64,000 nucleotides of DNA from assembly GCF_020443565.1 (NCBI RefSeq), contig NZ_JAIZZN010000012.1, positions 42,490 through 106,489 of the forward strand, written 5' to 3'. This document shows positions 55,099 through 64,000 of this stretch, piece by piece. A program made the position numbers and the translations under genes. The DNA comes from Clostridium sp. CS001 (GTDB taxonomy: Bacteria > Bacillota > Clostridia > Clostridiales > Clostridiaceae). Positions within the stretch are counted from its first letter, which is position 1. Each line of letters starts with the position of its first letter. The notes under the pieces are model-generated. The model saw only the letters and a list, made by a program, of their open reading frames with translations, made no database searches and was not told where the DNA came from.

Positions 55099-55830
55099 TT
55101 ATTGGGTATTCATGGTTGAGTGTGTTAAGCGGTAGCTTGGCCCACTAAAAACTAATAAATGGCTGTGATGAACTAGTCGATCAATGATAGCGCTGGTAAG
55201 CTTTTCATCATAAAAAATACCATTCCATTTGCTAAATTCTAAGTTAGTGGTGATAATTACACTTCGTTTTTCATAACATTCCGAGATTACTTGAAATAGT
55301 AGCTGTGCTCCCTCTTTTTCAAAAGGGACGTACCCCCACTCATCACAAATCAACAGGTCAACTTTCTCTATCTGACGCATAAATCGTTTCAATTCTCCTT
55401 TAGCTTTTGCTTCGCTCAATTGATTAACTAGTGCTGCTGTGCGAAAGAACTTTACTCTTTTTCCTCTAGAACAAGCAGCTACGCCTATGGCAGTGGCCAT
55501 GTGACTTTTCCCAGTTCCAACAGGGCCATATAATACTAAATTTTCTAGCTTATCAATAAAACCTCCGGTTTTTAAATCATCAATATCAATTGCTTGAGGA
55601 ACTTGAATATCTTTAAAAATATAATCTTCAAAGGTTTTAATAACATCAAATCCAGCTGATTTAAGGTTTCTATTTCTTCTAACTACTTCTCTATTTTCAG
55701 CTTCACGTTTTAATATTTGTGCTAAGAAGTCCCCAAAATCCGTTGCTTGAATTTCCGCATAGTTTTCGTAAAAACTAGTTCCTAGTCTAAGTTCTTTGCA
55801 ATAATGTTTTATTAATACATCTGAGTTCAT
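55099..55830 (-). CDS. istB: IstB-like ATP-binding helper protein
   Basis: This 243-residue AAA+ ATPase of the IS21 family has Walker A in LYGPVGTGKSHMATA near residue 95 and Walker B in LLICDEWGYVPF near residue 158. A C-terminal SAIIDRLVHHSHLLVF segment follows. IstB shapes target DNA for IstA. Its start overlaps the istA stop by 4 bp (ATGA), so translation is coupled. Confidence 0.95.
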   Translation of the reverse strand: MNSDVLIKHYCKELRLGTSFYENYAEIQATDFGDFLAQILKREAENREVVRRNRNLKSAGFDVIKTFEDYIFKDIQVPQAIDIDDLKTGGFIDKLENLVLYGPVGTGKSHMATAIGVAACSRGKRVKFFRTAALVNQLSEAKAKGELKRFMRQIEKVDLLICDEWGYVPFEKEGAQLLFQVISECYEKRSVIITTNLEFSKWNGIFYDEKLTSAIIDRLVHHSHLLVFSGPSYRLTHSTMNTQ

Positions 55831-57335
55831 TGATTTAGTCCTCCTGCAACCATTAATTTATCATAAACAGTTATGTCAGGAGTGTACTTCTCAAGTTTTG
55901 GTACTGTTTCGGAAAGACAAATATCTACTTCCGGTAAAGGGCCGGTCGTTAATCGGCAATAGGTAGCCAAAATACTATCTACATCACTTGTCCCACAGTT
56001 AATGCTTTCTTCAAATGCTGCTATTGCGGAATCTATATTTGTATTTGCTGTCATTCTGGTAAGTAATTTAAGTGCTTGCTTTTTGGTTACATAATCACAT
56101 TGATTCATATATTCTTTAATGGTTGTAGGTAATTGATTAAAGAGTCCTGTGTATTTTAGGGCCGTAGGCCGGTTAGACATAAGTTCTAAATAAGGAACCC
56201 AAATCATCGATTCTTTTTCCTCTCCATATAGCCTACTATGAGTAACTATAAGTTTACTGTTATAATCTAACACATCAATATCATCGGCTCCAACTTTAAA
56301 CATAACTTGTTGGCCTGCCATATTGGGAGATGTTGAATAAAGTCTTCCATCAAACTTCGCTTTACCATAATTGTCTGCCTTTGCAAAGTGATGCAAATAC
56401 ACCTCAAATGGAGCATCCGGAAGTTTAAAGAATTCTATGATATCTTCTTCAAACAAATCTTTGATAAGCCCATGGCCTTTATAATGCATTCTATTCATGT
56501 CCTTATCACATTTTTCAAGAAGTTCCTTATTGAATTCTTTTAGACTCTTAAATTCCGGAACTGGCACTAAGAGATTTCGGCGGTGGTATCCCACCTTTGC
56601 TTCAACGGACCCTTTCTCATTACCACTATTTGGATTGCAAAAATTACTTTGAAAGCCATAGTGCATCATAAATCTTATAAATCCATCTGTTAAATCACGT
56701 TTTCCATATTCTTTAACTTTCTTAACTGCTGTAGACATATTGTCAAACCATATAGCTATTGGAACACCACCAACATGTTCAAATATTGCTTTCATACCTT
56801 CTAATAGACATTCTTGATTTTGACTTTTAAAGAGTTGCATATATCCACCATTGCTATGTGGATAAGAAATATTAAGATAATTGCCATCATATGTAATACC
56901 ATTTTCAATAAAACGAGCTTCTCCAAAATCAACCTGAGCTTCACCTGGCGGATGCTCTAGTGGTAGAAATCCATCGGTAACCATGACCAATTCCTTTCGT
57001 AGCTTTGCAACGAATTTTCTTACTGATCTTTCATGAGCATCAAACTCGTTTGGATAAAGTTCTTCTAATCGATCATGTATTCTTTTTGCTGTATGCTGTT
57101 GTTTGTGCGGAGCATTCTTATCATCAGTGAGCCATTTCAAGACAATATCTCTGTAAGGTGATAATTTGCCCTCACGCTTTTGTTTTATGGGCATTCCGAG
57201 ATTAAAATCTTCTTTATCAACATATCTTTTTACTGTAGAAAAATCATGCCCAGTAATTTCAGCAATTTTTCTTAAACTTTTTCCTTCAAATTTCCTCAAA
57301 TGTCTGATACGATATATGTGTTCCATTGTTAGCAT
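55827..57335 (-). CDS. istA: IstA transposase of IS21 family
   Basis: This DDE transposase of about 502 residues has an N-terminal helix-turn-helix (SLRKIAEITGHDFSTVKRYV, near residues 20-39). The catalytic domain has Asp in QVDFGEARF (about D136), Asp in IWFDNMST (about D198) and Glu in NEKGSVEAKV about 45 residues later. I take the ATG at 57335, nine bases after AAAGGAG; the frame is open for 21 further codons upstream to 57398. Length is normal for IS21 elements, and the gene looks intact. Confidence 0.93.
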   Translation of the reverse strand: MLTMEHIYRIRHLRKFEGKSLRKIAEITGHDFSTVKRYVDKEDFNLGMPIKQKREGKLSPYRDIVLKWLTDDKNAPHKQQHTAKRIHDRLEELYPNEFDAHERSVRKFVAKLRKELVMVTDGFLPLEHPPGEAQVDFGEARFIENGITYDGNYLNISYPHSNGGYMQLFKSQNQECLLEGMKAIFEHVGGVPIAIWFDNMSTAVKKVKEYGKRDLTDGFIRFMMHYGFQSNFCNPNSGNEKGSVEAKVGYHRRNLLVPVPEFKSLKEFNKELLEKCDKDMNRMHYKGHGLIKDLFEEDIIEFFKLPDAPFEVYLHHFAKADNYGKAKFDGRLYSTSPNMAGQQVMFKVGADDIDVLDYNSKLIVTHSRLYGEEKESMIWVPYLELMSNRPTALKYTGLFNQLPTTIKEYMNQCDYVTKKQALKLLTRMTANTNIDSAIAAFEESINCGTSDVDSILATYCRLTTGPLPEVDICLSETVPKLEKYTPDITVYDKLMVAGGLNQ

Positions 57336-57443
57336 CTCCTCGTTCTCCTTTTCAGTTTCGTCACTAAAAAGGATAGTATATTTTGAGGGTGCTGGCAATG
57401 GATTTTTCCATTTTATGCTTGGTTTTTTAAAGGCCGGTCTGCA

Positions 57444-59180
57444 TTGATTTTAGTATACCAGAAACATTCAAACTTTACTTCTGAATCTTTTCTTAACAAT
57501 AATACTATCTATCCTCTTTTTATGCCTTTTTTAACAACAGAAAAGCAGGAAAAGGCTTTAGCATATTTCAAAGGTGATTATGCTGATAAAATTAATAAAT
57601 GCCTTAGAATAAGCGATATTACTAAAACAAAAACATACATAAGAGTATGTAAAGAATGTATTAAAGAAGATTTTAATATTTATGGGGAGCCTTATTATAG
57701 ACGGCAACATGAGATTGAATTAAACAGAATGTGTTATAAACATAAAGTTCCTTTGTATGAGTATAATATATTCCCGTATAAAATACCAAGAAGATATGAT
57801 GATTACTATACAGTTTTAAGTAATTCAAAAGAGATAGCTATCCGCGGAGAATTCAAAGAAAGATTCTTGGATATCGCTGAGGATATAAATACTATATTTA
57901 CTGCAAACTTAGACAACTGGAGTATTGAAATCACCAAAAATAAGATATCAAATAGAATTGCTGAAAAAGGATATGTAACAGTTAATGGTGTAACATTACA
58001 GCAACAATTTAGTAAAGACTTCAAAAAATATTATACTGAAGAATTTTTAGATTATATTGGATATAATTTCGATGTAGATGAAAATGATAGTTGGATTAGG
58101 CATACTACTACTAGAAAGAAACCTGTAGGAGATCCTTTAAAGTTTATTTTAGTTATAAGATATTTGTTTGGTAGTTTTAAAGAATTTTATAATTATAATA
58201 AAGAATATAGGGTATTTAAAGAAGGACCTTATCCTTGTTTAAATATAGTCTGCTCTAATTACAATAAGCTTGTAATAAAGGATGTAATGCAAATAAATGA
58301 ATCACATGGTTATCCACTGGCTACTTTTATATGCGAACATTGTGGCTTTAAATATTCCAGTAGAGGACCAGATAAGAATGATAATGATATATATAACAAG
58401 ACCTATGTTAAGCATTATGGTCATCTATGTCATGATAAATTAAAAGAATGTGTAGATAAAGGTTTTAGTCTTAGAAAAATGTCTAAGATAATAGGCTGCA
58501 ACATTGAAAGCCTTAGAACTTGGGCTAATGAATACAAGCATCCTAATTTAGTGAAAACCCCTGAAATGGAATTAACTAATGAGCCTGATATTCTATTAAT
58601 AGAGCAGTATAAAAATGAATTCATAAGTTTCATAAAAGATACCCCTACTGCTACTAGATTAGATATGCGTAGATTTAACCCAAAGGCCTATAATTACTTG
58701 TCTGAAAATGATAATGAGTGGATATTTAATAATATAAAATTTGTTGAGGGACATATAACTGTTTCAAAAGAAGAAAGACTTAATAAGTATTGGTTAAATA
58801 AAGATGAATTAATAGCAAGAGATTTATTAAAGGCAATAAGTAAAATTAAAGCTGAAAAACCACTTTATGAAAGATTAACCATTACTGTTTTACAAAAATA
58901 TATTGGATATTATAATTTGCATCAAAACAGAAAAAAACTTCCTAGATGTTCTGAGATTTTAAATAAAGTATGTGAAACAATCCCCGATTATCAAAAACGC
59001 AGGGTGAATTACGTTATGAAGGAAATGGCTGATAATGGTGTTAATATAAGTATTGCTAAAGTTATGCGAGATGCAGGTTTAAGAACTCGAGCAAATGAAG
59101 AAGTTCTTAATTATATAGAAGAAACGGTAAACAAGCATAACTGTGGCGATGTAATTGTTATAGAAAATAGCGATAACTAA
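57444..59180 (+). pseudogene. tnsD: tnsD/tniQ 3' fragment
   Basis: Native codons resume at 57474 (FTSESFLNNNTIYPLFMPFL). The TniQ zinc finger follows, with C-x2-C in RVCKECIKE and C-x2-H in NRMCYKHKVPLYEY. Next is a second Cys pair (FICEHCGFKYSS) and helix-turn-helix segments such as LRKMSKIIGCNIESLRTWANEY. The long C-terminus is typical of TnsD rather than short TniQ. The frame is otherwise intact to the stop. A TTG at 57444, inside the end of the insertion sequence, could in principle start a truncated product without the N-terminus. Confidence 0.9.
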
Positions 59181-59218
59181 AGTAAAGAATTGGGATAATC
59201 CAATTCTTTACTTTATAA
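59178..59218 (+). terminator. Terminator of the tns operon
   Basis: A 16-bp perfect stem (59178-59193 with 59200-59215) has a 6-nt loop and begins with the tnsD stop codon. The tail is TATAAAT, only moderately T-rich. Confidence 0.8.
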
Positions 59219-59425
59219 ATATACATATATTTACATACCCGAAAACATCTATGTTACTGAATTTTTTGAATTTTGTATACTTTAACACTTGGATTGTTGC
59301 TTCTAATTCTATGAATAATTAAAAATTGTATACTCATAATATTATCAATACTCAAAATAATAACTTTTCAGGTAACTTATAATATTTCAATGCTTTATTT
59401 ATTTTTATTGTATTCCGTTTACTAT

Positions 59426-62400
59426 TTATGCTTCAACTTTATTGTTCTTTTCCCAAGCCTTTTTACTAAATTTAACTATCCCTTTTTTCTTTTTGGAAGG
59501 ACAATCCTTTAATTTACAAGCACTACAAATCTTAGTGTCAAATTTAATTGAATATGTTTTTTTGCTATCAGAGTACCTAGACTCTAAAGGCTTCACTGCA
59601 TTAATGCATTCTCTTACAGCATGAGTATTTATATCAATAATAAAATAACCATAAGGGAAATTGCTTTCTATTTGTTTTCTTTCTTTAATTACTTCGTGAT
59701 TTTCAATATCTCCAAGAATAACCCTAAGCTCATTCATCGTTAAATCTGTTTTGTTACAATTTAACAAATTGTCTATTTTTTCAAACCTTTCATATTGAAT
59801 TCTAGCTTCTTTTATATTTTTAAGGTTTAAATATGCACTACATATACGTTCAAATGATACGTGTAAATCATGCGTGCTAATTCTATGATCTTTAGGCCAA
59901 TCCTCTAATACCATCATAAAATACTCTAAATAGTATTTTAAGCACTCTCGATAGTTTTTAATTAAATAATAACTATCAGCAAGTCCCATATATATTTCAC
60001 ATTTGTTTATTGTATATGCATAATGACTTGATTTAATTAAAATAATATCATTCTCACTTAAATATAAAGCTTTTTTTAAATGTTTAATAGCTTTATAATT
60101 CATTCCTAAATCAAGATAGGCTAGACCTATTCCTTTATGAGCATTTAAACAACTCATTTTTTCATATACTATGCCAGCATTTTCTATGTTATCGCATAAT
60201 TCAATTGCTTTACTAAAATAAGGAACTGAACTTTCAAACTTTTTTTCCATAGAATAAATTGTTCCAATTTCAGTGGCAATATGTATAATAAATGAGTAAT
60301 TCACACTTTGATTAACCCCAGTTACTTCCTCAAGTCTATTCAATGCTTCGTTTAGATTTTTTAGAGCAATATCTACTTTTCCCATATTATAATATATACT
60401 ACCAATACACTCTTCAGTTCTTGCAATCATGCTTACAAATTCTTTATCTTCCTGTAATAGTTTATATTGAATTTCTAACGTCGTTTCCGCGGTTTCTAAT
60501 GCTTTATCATATTTTCGGGTATAGCAATAAACTCTGGAAATCTCAAGAAGAACATTGGAAAACATCCAATTATCATGTTTATCGCTATCATCAATGTATC
60601 TATTATAAATCTTAATTGCCTTGTCATAATATTCCTCAGCTTTTCCGTAATCGGATACTCTATAATAAACTCTACCTATATTTACATACTCTTCTGCTAT
60701 CTCTTTTATTAAGTAAATAAGTAATTCATTAGAATTCTCTAAAGTATCTTCATCTTCTAAAAACTCTTCAAACGTAATATTAGAAAAAATTTTAAACATT
60801 TCTTTTCTACAATTAATTGCCATATTGTATTTTTCAATTGCAATCTCATATTCAGTTTCAATATTTTCAAATAATGAATCTCCCAACTTTGAATTTCCAA
60901 AAGCTTCAAAGTAAAGTGTCTTAAAGTAATCTATTTCACCTGATAACAATTTCTGAATCTTTATAAGCTCAGAATAAATTTTAAAATAACGCTTTCTATT
61001 GTGTTCATTAAAGCTACTATGATCGAGTTTTATACCCTCATCAATAAGAATTTTGCAGAAATTTTCATTTAGAATAGATGAAAAGTCTACATCAATTCCT
61101 TTATCAAAATAGCTCAGTATATTTGAAATTAGATACAGTTCTCCATCATTAATTGATTCATTCTCATCAAACTTATAATTTGATAGCTTCACTATCCATC
61201 CTTCTACGAGCTGTTCAATTGTAGTTTTTAACTTTTCCTGTATAAAATCTTTTAATTCTATATGTGATATTGATAGTAGATTTCCACGATAACTTCTTTC
61301 ACTTTTTAACAAACTTTGAATTTGGTAAAGATAAGAAAGAACTTTAAACGTTATTCTATCATCACCGTAAAGATAAACAATTTCTTTTAATGTAAGGGGC
61401 TCGTCAGCAAATGCTACAATTGCCAATACTTGTTGAAACCCTTTAAAATATTTATCTCCCAAATGCAGGTTAAGTTTTTTTAAAAAGATTTCAAATATTT
61501 TAGCTCCTTTAGGTAATAACTCGAGTAATTCATCATCTGAATTTTGCATAATCACTTTTAAAATACTCAAATATAAAAATCTGTAATCAGCTTTTTCCAG
61601 AATAACTTGAATTTTCTCTTCTTCTTGAAACTTTAACTCTTCAATTATATACTCTTTTAGTATCTCTATATTTTCAGCATTAAATCTATCGTAGACAATC
61701 TGATTTTCTTCTGGAATATTGTATTCTTTAACTGATTGAAGTATGTGTGGAGGTAACTCCTTGTCAGTTCGACATGTTAACAATATATAAATTCCTTCAT
61801 CTAACTCTTCATCATGAGGAATAATTTTTAATATTGAATCATTATCTTTATTTGGCATCTCGTCTATTCCATCAATAATTAGCAATAACTTATCTTTACC
61901 AAAATACTTTTTATACTTGTCTCTATAATCAGAAAGTAGCTCACCAAATTTTTTTTTCATTTCAGCTGGTTTTCCGGATAACATTTTAATATTTTTTTCC
62001 TTAATGATAACCTTTCCTTCGCTATTGGTCCTAAATAAATCACTTAATCCTGTATAAAAATAACCATAATCTGAAAGGTATGAGTCATTCATATAATAAC
62101 TTCTAACTGTAAAATCATCAATTTCAATTTTATTATAGCCATTTTCATCTAAGGCTTTTGAAAATGTAGTTTTACCCATACCTCTTTCCATCTGAAGTAA
62201 GAAAATCCCTTTGTTAGTATTTAACAATCTACTTCTCAACCATTCTTCAATATACATAGGATTTTTATAATCATTAATATGCTGTATTTCATTTAAAACT
62301 CTTTCGCTTTCTGCTAGATAACTTTCTTCTTCCGGACTTTCAGTGTTTTGTTCTATAATTTTTATATTTCCATTACTTTTTAAAATCTCAATACTTTCCT

Positions 62401-63322
62401 TATAAAGTGAATGGTAATATCGAATCATATTGCCATTTACAATATCTTTTTTAATTCCATTTATATAATTTAATATGGATACTTTTTTCTTTTTTTCAAT
62501 ATATGTATCGAAGAAGAATATTTCACCGTTATCTACCAAAATAAATGGATGAATTTTGTTTAAGGACATTTCATCTTCAAAATATAGCATACCATCAACA
62601 GAAAGGTTCTTTGCTAACTCTATTCCTCTAAGTTCTATATTACTACTACTCATTTCCATACAGAAGTTCAACTTCAAGTATAAATGATTACATACGTTAA
62701 AGTGCCTTTTTATAATTTTTATAAGATTAATAACTTCATTCTGAAATTCAATATCCGAATCAAACTTTAGAGCACCATGCCCAATAGTTTCATTTCTCCA
62801 TTTAACGATATCTATCTTCTGATTAAAATAAATATCCCTAATGCTTTTCAATATCGGTAATATAACACTATCATTGATTAAGTTTTCTTTATATATTATA
62901 TTAGTTAAATTTCTCCAATCTCCAAGTCCAAGAATTTTTTGAAAAGACAATGCTATTAACTCTATTTCTTGTATAGATTTTTCTTTTCTATTATATATAA
63001 CACTCATAGCCATTAGCGTCGGAAACTTTAGCAATACTTCTAGAAGATCTTTTATCTGAAGAATTGCTCCGTAGGTGTGTCCTTCTTTTAACATACAATA
63101 AATTCTATAATATTCGTGAGCAATAATAGATGGATATTCGCTAAATGCTGGTTTAAACCATAGTTCATCATCCTCACAAATTTTTATAAACCAACTTTTT
63201 TTATTATTTTCATATTTACTTTTAAATTTATCAATTCTCATCATGAATCCACAATTAGGACATTCATAAATATTGTTATTTACAACTTCCAATATACTTG
63301 AGCATTGAGGACATATTGGCAT
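59426..63322 (-). CDS. Zinc ribbon-HEPN-like-STAND NTPase-TPR protein, candidate antiviral cargo
   Basis: This 1298-residue cytoplasmic protein has an N-terminal zinc ribbon (C4-x2-C7, C21-x2-C24). A helical domain follows with an R-x5-H motif in WRNETIGHG (R176-H182), like HEPN RNases. A P-loop NTPase has GMGKTT (381-386), LLIIDGIDE (D484, D487, E488) and LLTCR (514-518), as in STAND/NACHT proteins. About seven TPRs fill roughly residues 877-1175, and C1266-x2-C1269-x4-C1274 lies near the end. Effector, STAND and repeat sensor in that order is the plan of antiviral STAND proteins, so abortive defence is likely but inferred. AAAGGGA precedes the ATG. It is the first visible cargo after tnsD. 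Confidence 0.85.
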   Translation of the reverse strand: MPICPQCSSILEVVNNNIYECPNCGFMMRIDKFKSKYENNKKSWFIKICEDDELWFKPAFSEYPSIIAHEYYRIYCMLKEGHTYGAILQIKDLLEVLLKFPTLMAMSVIYNRKEKSIQEIELIALSFQKILGLGDWRNLTNIIYKENLINDSVILPILKSIRDIYFNQKIDIVKWRNETIGHGALKFDSDIEFQNEVINLIKIIKRHFNVCNHLYLKLNFCMEMSSSNIELRGIELAKNLSVDGMLYFEDEMSLNKIHPFILVDNGEIFFFDTYIEKKKKVSILNYINGIKKDIVNGNMIRYYHSLYKESIEILKSNGNIKIIEQNTESPEEESYLAESERVLNEIQHINDYKNPMYIEEWLRSRLLNTNKGIFLLQMERGMGKTTFSKALDENGYNKIEIDDFTVRSYYMNDSYLSDYGYFYTGLSDLFRTNSEGKVIIKEKNIKMLSGKPAEMKKKFGELLSDYRDKYKKYFGKDKLLLIIDGIDEMPNKDNDSILKIIPHDEELDEGIYILLTCRTDKELPPHILQSVKEYNIPEENQIVYDRFNAENIEILKEYIIEELKFQEEEKIQVILEKADYRFLYLSILKVIMQNSDDELLELLPKGAKIFEIFLKKLNLHLGDKYFKGFQQVLAIVAFADEPLTLKEIVYLYGDDRITFKVLSYLYQIQSLLKSERSYRGNLLSISHIELKDFIQEKLKTTIEQLVEGWIVKLSNYKFDENESINDGELYLISNILSYFDKGIDVDFSSILNENFCKILIDEGIKLDHSSFNEHNRKRYFKIYSELIKIQKLLSGEIDYFKTLYFEAFGNSKLGDSLFENIETEYEIAIEKYNMAINCRKEMFKIFSNITFEEFLEDEDTLENSNELLIYLIKEIAEEYVNIGRVYYRVSDYGKAEEYYDKAIKIYNRYIDDSDKHDNWMFSNVLLEISRVYCYTRKYDKALETAETTLEIQYKLLQEDKEFVSMIARTEECIGSIYYNMGKVDIALKNLNEALNRLEEVTGVNQSVNYSFIIHIATEIGTIYSMEKKFESSVPYFSKAIELCDNIENAGIVYEKMSCLNAHKGIGLAYLDLGMNYKAIKHLKKALYLSENDIILIKSSHYAYTINKCEIYMGLADSYYLIKNYRECLKYYLEYFMMVLEDWPKDHRISTHDLHVSFERICSAYLNLKNIKEARIQYERFEKIDNLLNCNKTDLTMNELRVILGDIENHEVIKERKQIESNFPYGYFIIDINTHAVRECINAVKPLESRYSDSKKTYSIKFDTKICSACKLKDCPSKKKKGIVKFSKKAWEKNNKVEA

Positions 63323-63574
63323 ATTAAATCATCCCTTTCGTAGAAATATTGCCATCATTTCAAAACTTAATTAATTTAGACTTATTCATATATTACATAA
63401 TTAGAAAATAGAAGTTGTTCATTACACTTATTATAGGTAATTCTATAATAACATTTCCGCTACTATTTCAAATTATAATCTAAATCTCTAGGTGTCTTAT
63501 GACTTTTTATTCAACCCTTAACTTTTTATTCATCTATTTTAGATGGATATCGTAGTATAATAATACTGAGTAAT

Positions 63575-63859
63575 CTAAAGTAAAATGTACACAATTGCTT
63601 TTGCAGTAATTGTAAAATTTTCTTTATTGAACTTCGTTTGTTTTGTAAATATTTGACCATGCATAACATTTCCATCCTTTTTTTCTATCCTCATAATCCA
63701 TTTATTCATAGAATTAATGGATTCAGCATTAGGTACAAATTCAATCTTAATTACTTTTAATTTTCCAATTTGTTTTTCTTTCATTGAAATTATGTCAATG
63801 CCTTCTTTTATCACATATATTCGATTCATAAAGCTATCATAAATTGTTTGCTTTATCAT
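63575..63859 (-). CDS. Small hypothetical protein in transposon cargo
   Basis: This is a 94-residue reading frame upstream of the STAND gene on the same strand, 252 bp away. The predicted protein is mixed alpha/beta and Lys/Ile-rich, with no motif I recognise. No ribosome binding site precedes the ATG at 63859. A start at the internal methionine of MNRIYVIKEG is possible. The gap between the two genes shows no clear feature. Its reality as a gene is uncertain. Confidence 0.4.
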   Translation of the reverse strand: MIKQTIYDSFMNRIYVIKEGIDIISMKEKQIGKLKVIKIEFVPNAESINSMNKWIMRIEKKDGNVMHGQIFTKQTKFNKENFTITAKAIVYILL

Positions 63860-64000
63860 AGCGATAATGTTTATGAAAGAATATACAAGTGTTATAGGAC
63901 ATCTCAGTTTGCAGCATTCAGGACAAGAAAAGTTGCAGCAAGAATATTAAAAAAAATCGTAGATAGCTTTTATATAAGTTCTAAACTGCCTACGGCTTTT

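Larger units (their letters stand above)
55037..57466 (-). mobile_element. IS21-family insertion sequence (2430 bp) inside tnsD
   Basis: The ends are imperfect inverted repeats of about 27 bp. The left end begins TGTTTTTGGCAAGCTAAAA, and the right end, read inward on the other strand, begins TGTTTCTGGTATACTAAAA. The flanking 7-bp sequence TTCAAAC is present at 55030-55036 and again at 57467-57473 as target duplication. The element encodes istA and istB on the minus strand, opposite to tnsD. The clean junctions and intact frames suggest a fairly recent insertion. Confidence 0.95.
49728..64000 (+). mobile_element. Tn7-like transposon (near end to window edge, far end not seen)
   Basis: The element is defined by TnsB-type repeats at 49737-49820, then tnsA, tnsB, tnsC and an interrupted tnsD in Tn7 order and orientation, then cargo genes. 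In Tn7 the terminus lies 8 bp before the first TnsB site. By analogy it would be at about 49728 here, 25 bp past the nrdJ stop and with the tns genes pointing away from nrdJ, as Tn7 does at glmS. The exact terminal base is not certain. No inverted TnsB-site array was found to base 64000, so the element is at least 14 kb. No tnsE, cas gene or CRISPR was seen. Confidence 0.88.

Noticed and set aside
59244..59338. Several TGTATACT-like motifs after tnsD that look like TnsB sites
   Set aside because: They point the same way as the right-end sites, are irregularly spaced and share only a short core; a far end should show inverted copies. Treated as chance in AT-rich DNA.
63860..64000. Plus-strand frame open to the window edge (…YKCYRTSQFAAF…)
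   Set aside because: It has no start or ribosome binding site and no recognisable motif, and is too short to support as a partial gene. An imperfect CGTAG/CTACG pairing here is also weak.

Overview
The window looks like a chromosomal segment of a strictly anaerobic, AT-rich Firmicute, most likely Clostridium or a close relative. The signs are strong Shine-Dalgarno sites with frequent TTG/GTG starts, an obligate-anaerobe type hybrid cluster protein, a cobalamin-dependent ribonucleotide reductase, a YjjI-type glycyl radical enzyme, split GcvPA/GcvPB, YaaR and CvfB. No rRNA, tRNA or CRISPR array was seen.

Bases 1-49702 are mostly ordinary chromosome. In order they hold: a partial cysteine desulfurase; hcp behind a Crp/Fnr-type operator; HD-GYP, DMT-transporter and CBS genes; an amino-sugar operon (gntR-murQ-nagB) with a DasR/NagR-like operator; an orphan GlcT-type antiterminator; a cadC-cadA metal resistance pair with operator repeats; surE; a secreted four-repeat protein; a tandem glycine riboswitch in front of a SteT-like amino acid permease; a decaying sigma/anti-sigma pair; pepF; yjjI-yjjW; the glycine cleavage operon gcvT-gcvH-gcvPA-gcvPB-lpd; psuK-psuG; a lipase-like hydrolase; a secreted YcdB/SLH-like protein; a flavin reductase; nfeD-SPFH; nadE; yaaR; a split chromate transporter; a Ca-type P-ATPase; cvfB; fRMsr; a gamma carbonic anhydrase-like protein; and nrdJ. 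nrdJ has a candidate pair of NrdR boxes and an unusual hairpin between its ribosome binding site and its start codon.

Three copies of an unrecognised structured repeat of about 130 bp (9332, 15264, 41445) lie between genes. They share orientation, and two of their stems show compensatory base changes, so this is a good candidate for an RNA element or a structured miniature mobile element.

From about 49728 to beyond the window edge lies a Tn7-like transposon. It sits about 25 bp past the nrdJ stop codon, the geometry Tn7 uses at glmS, which suggests that nrdJ is its attachment gene. The near end carries four abutting 21-bp TnsB-type repeats, then a leader with an intrinsic terminator, then tnsA, tnsB, tnsC and tnsD. 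tnsD is cut by an IS21-family insertion (istA/istB, 2430 bp, 7-bp target duplication). Beyond it the cargo includes a 1298-residue protein with zinc ribbon, HEPN-like RNase motif, STAND NTPase and TPR regions. Its architecture resembles antiviral STAND defence proteins. The far transposon end is not visible here.
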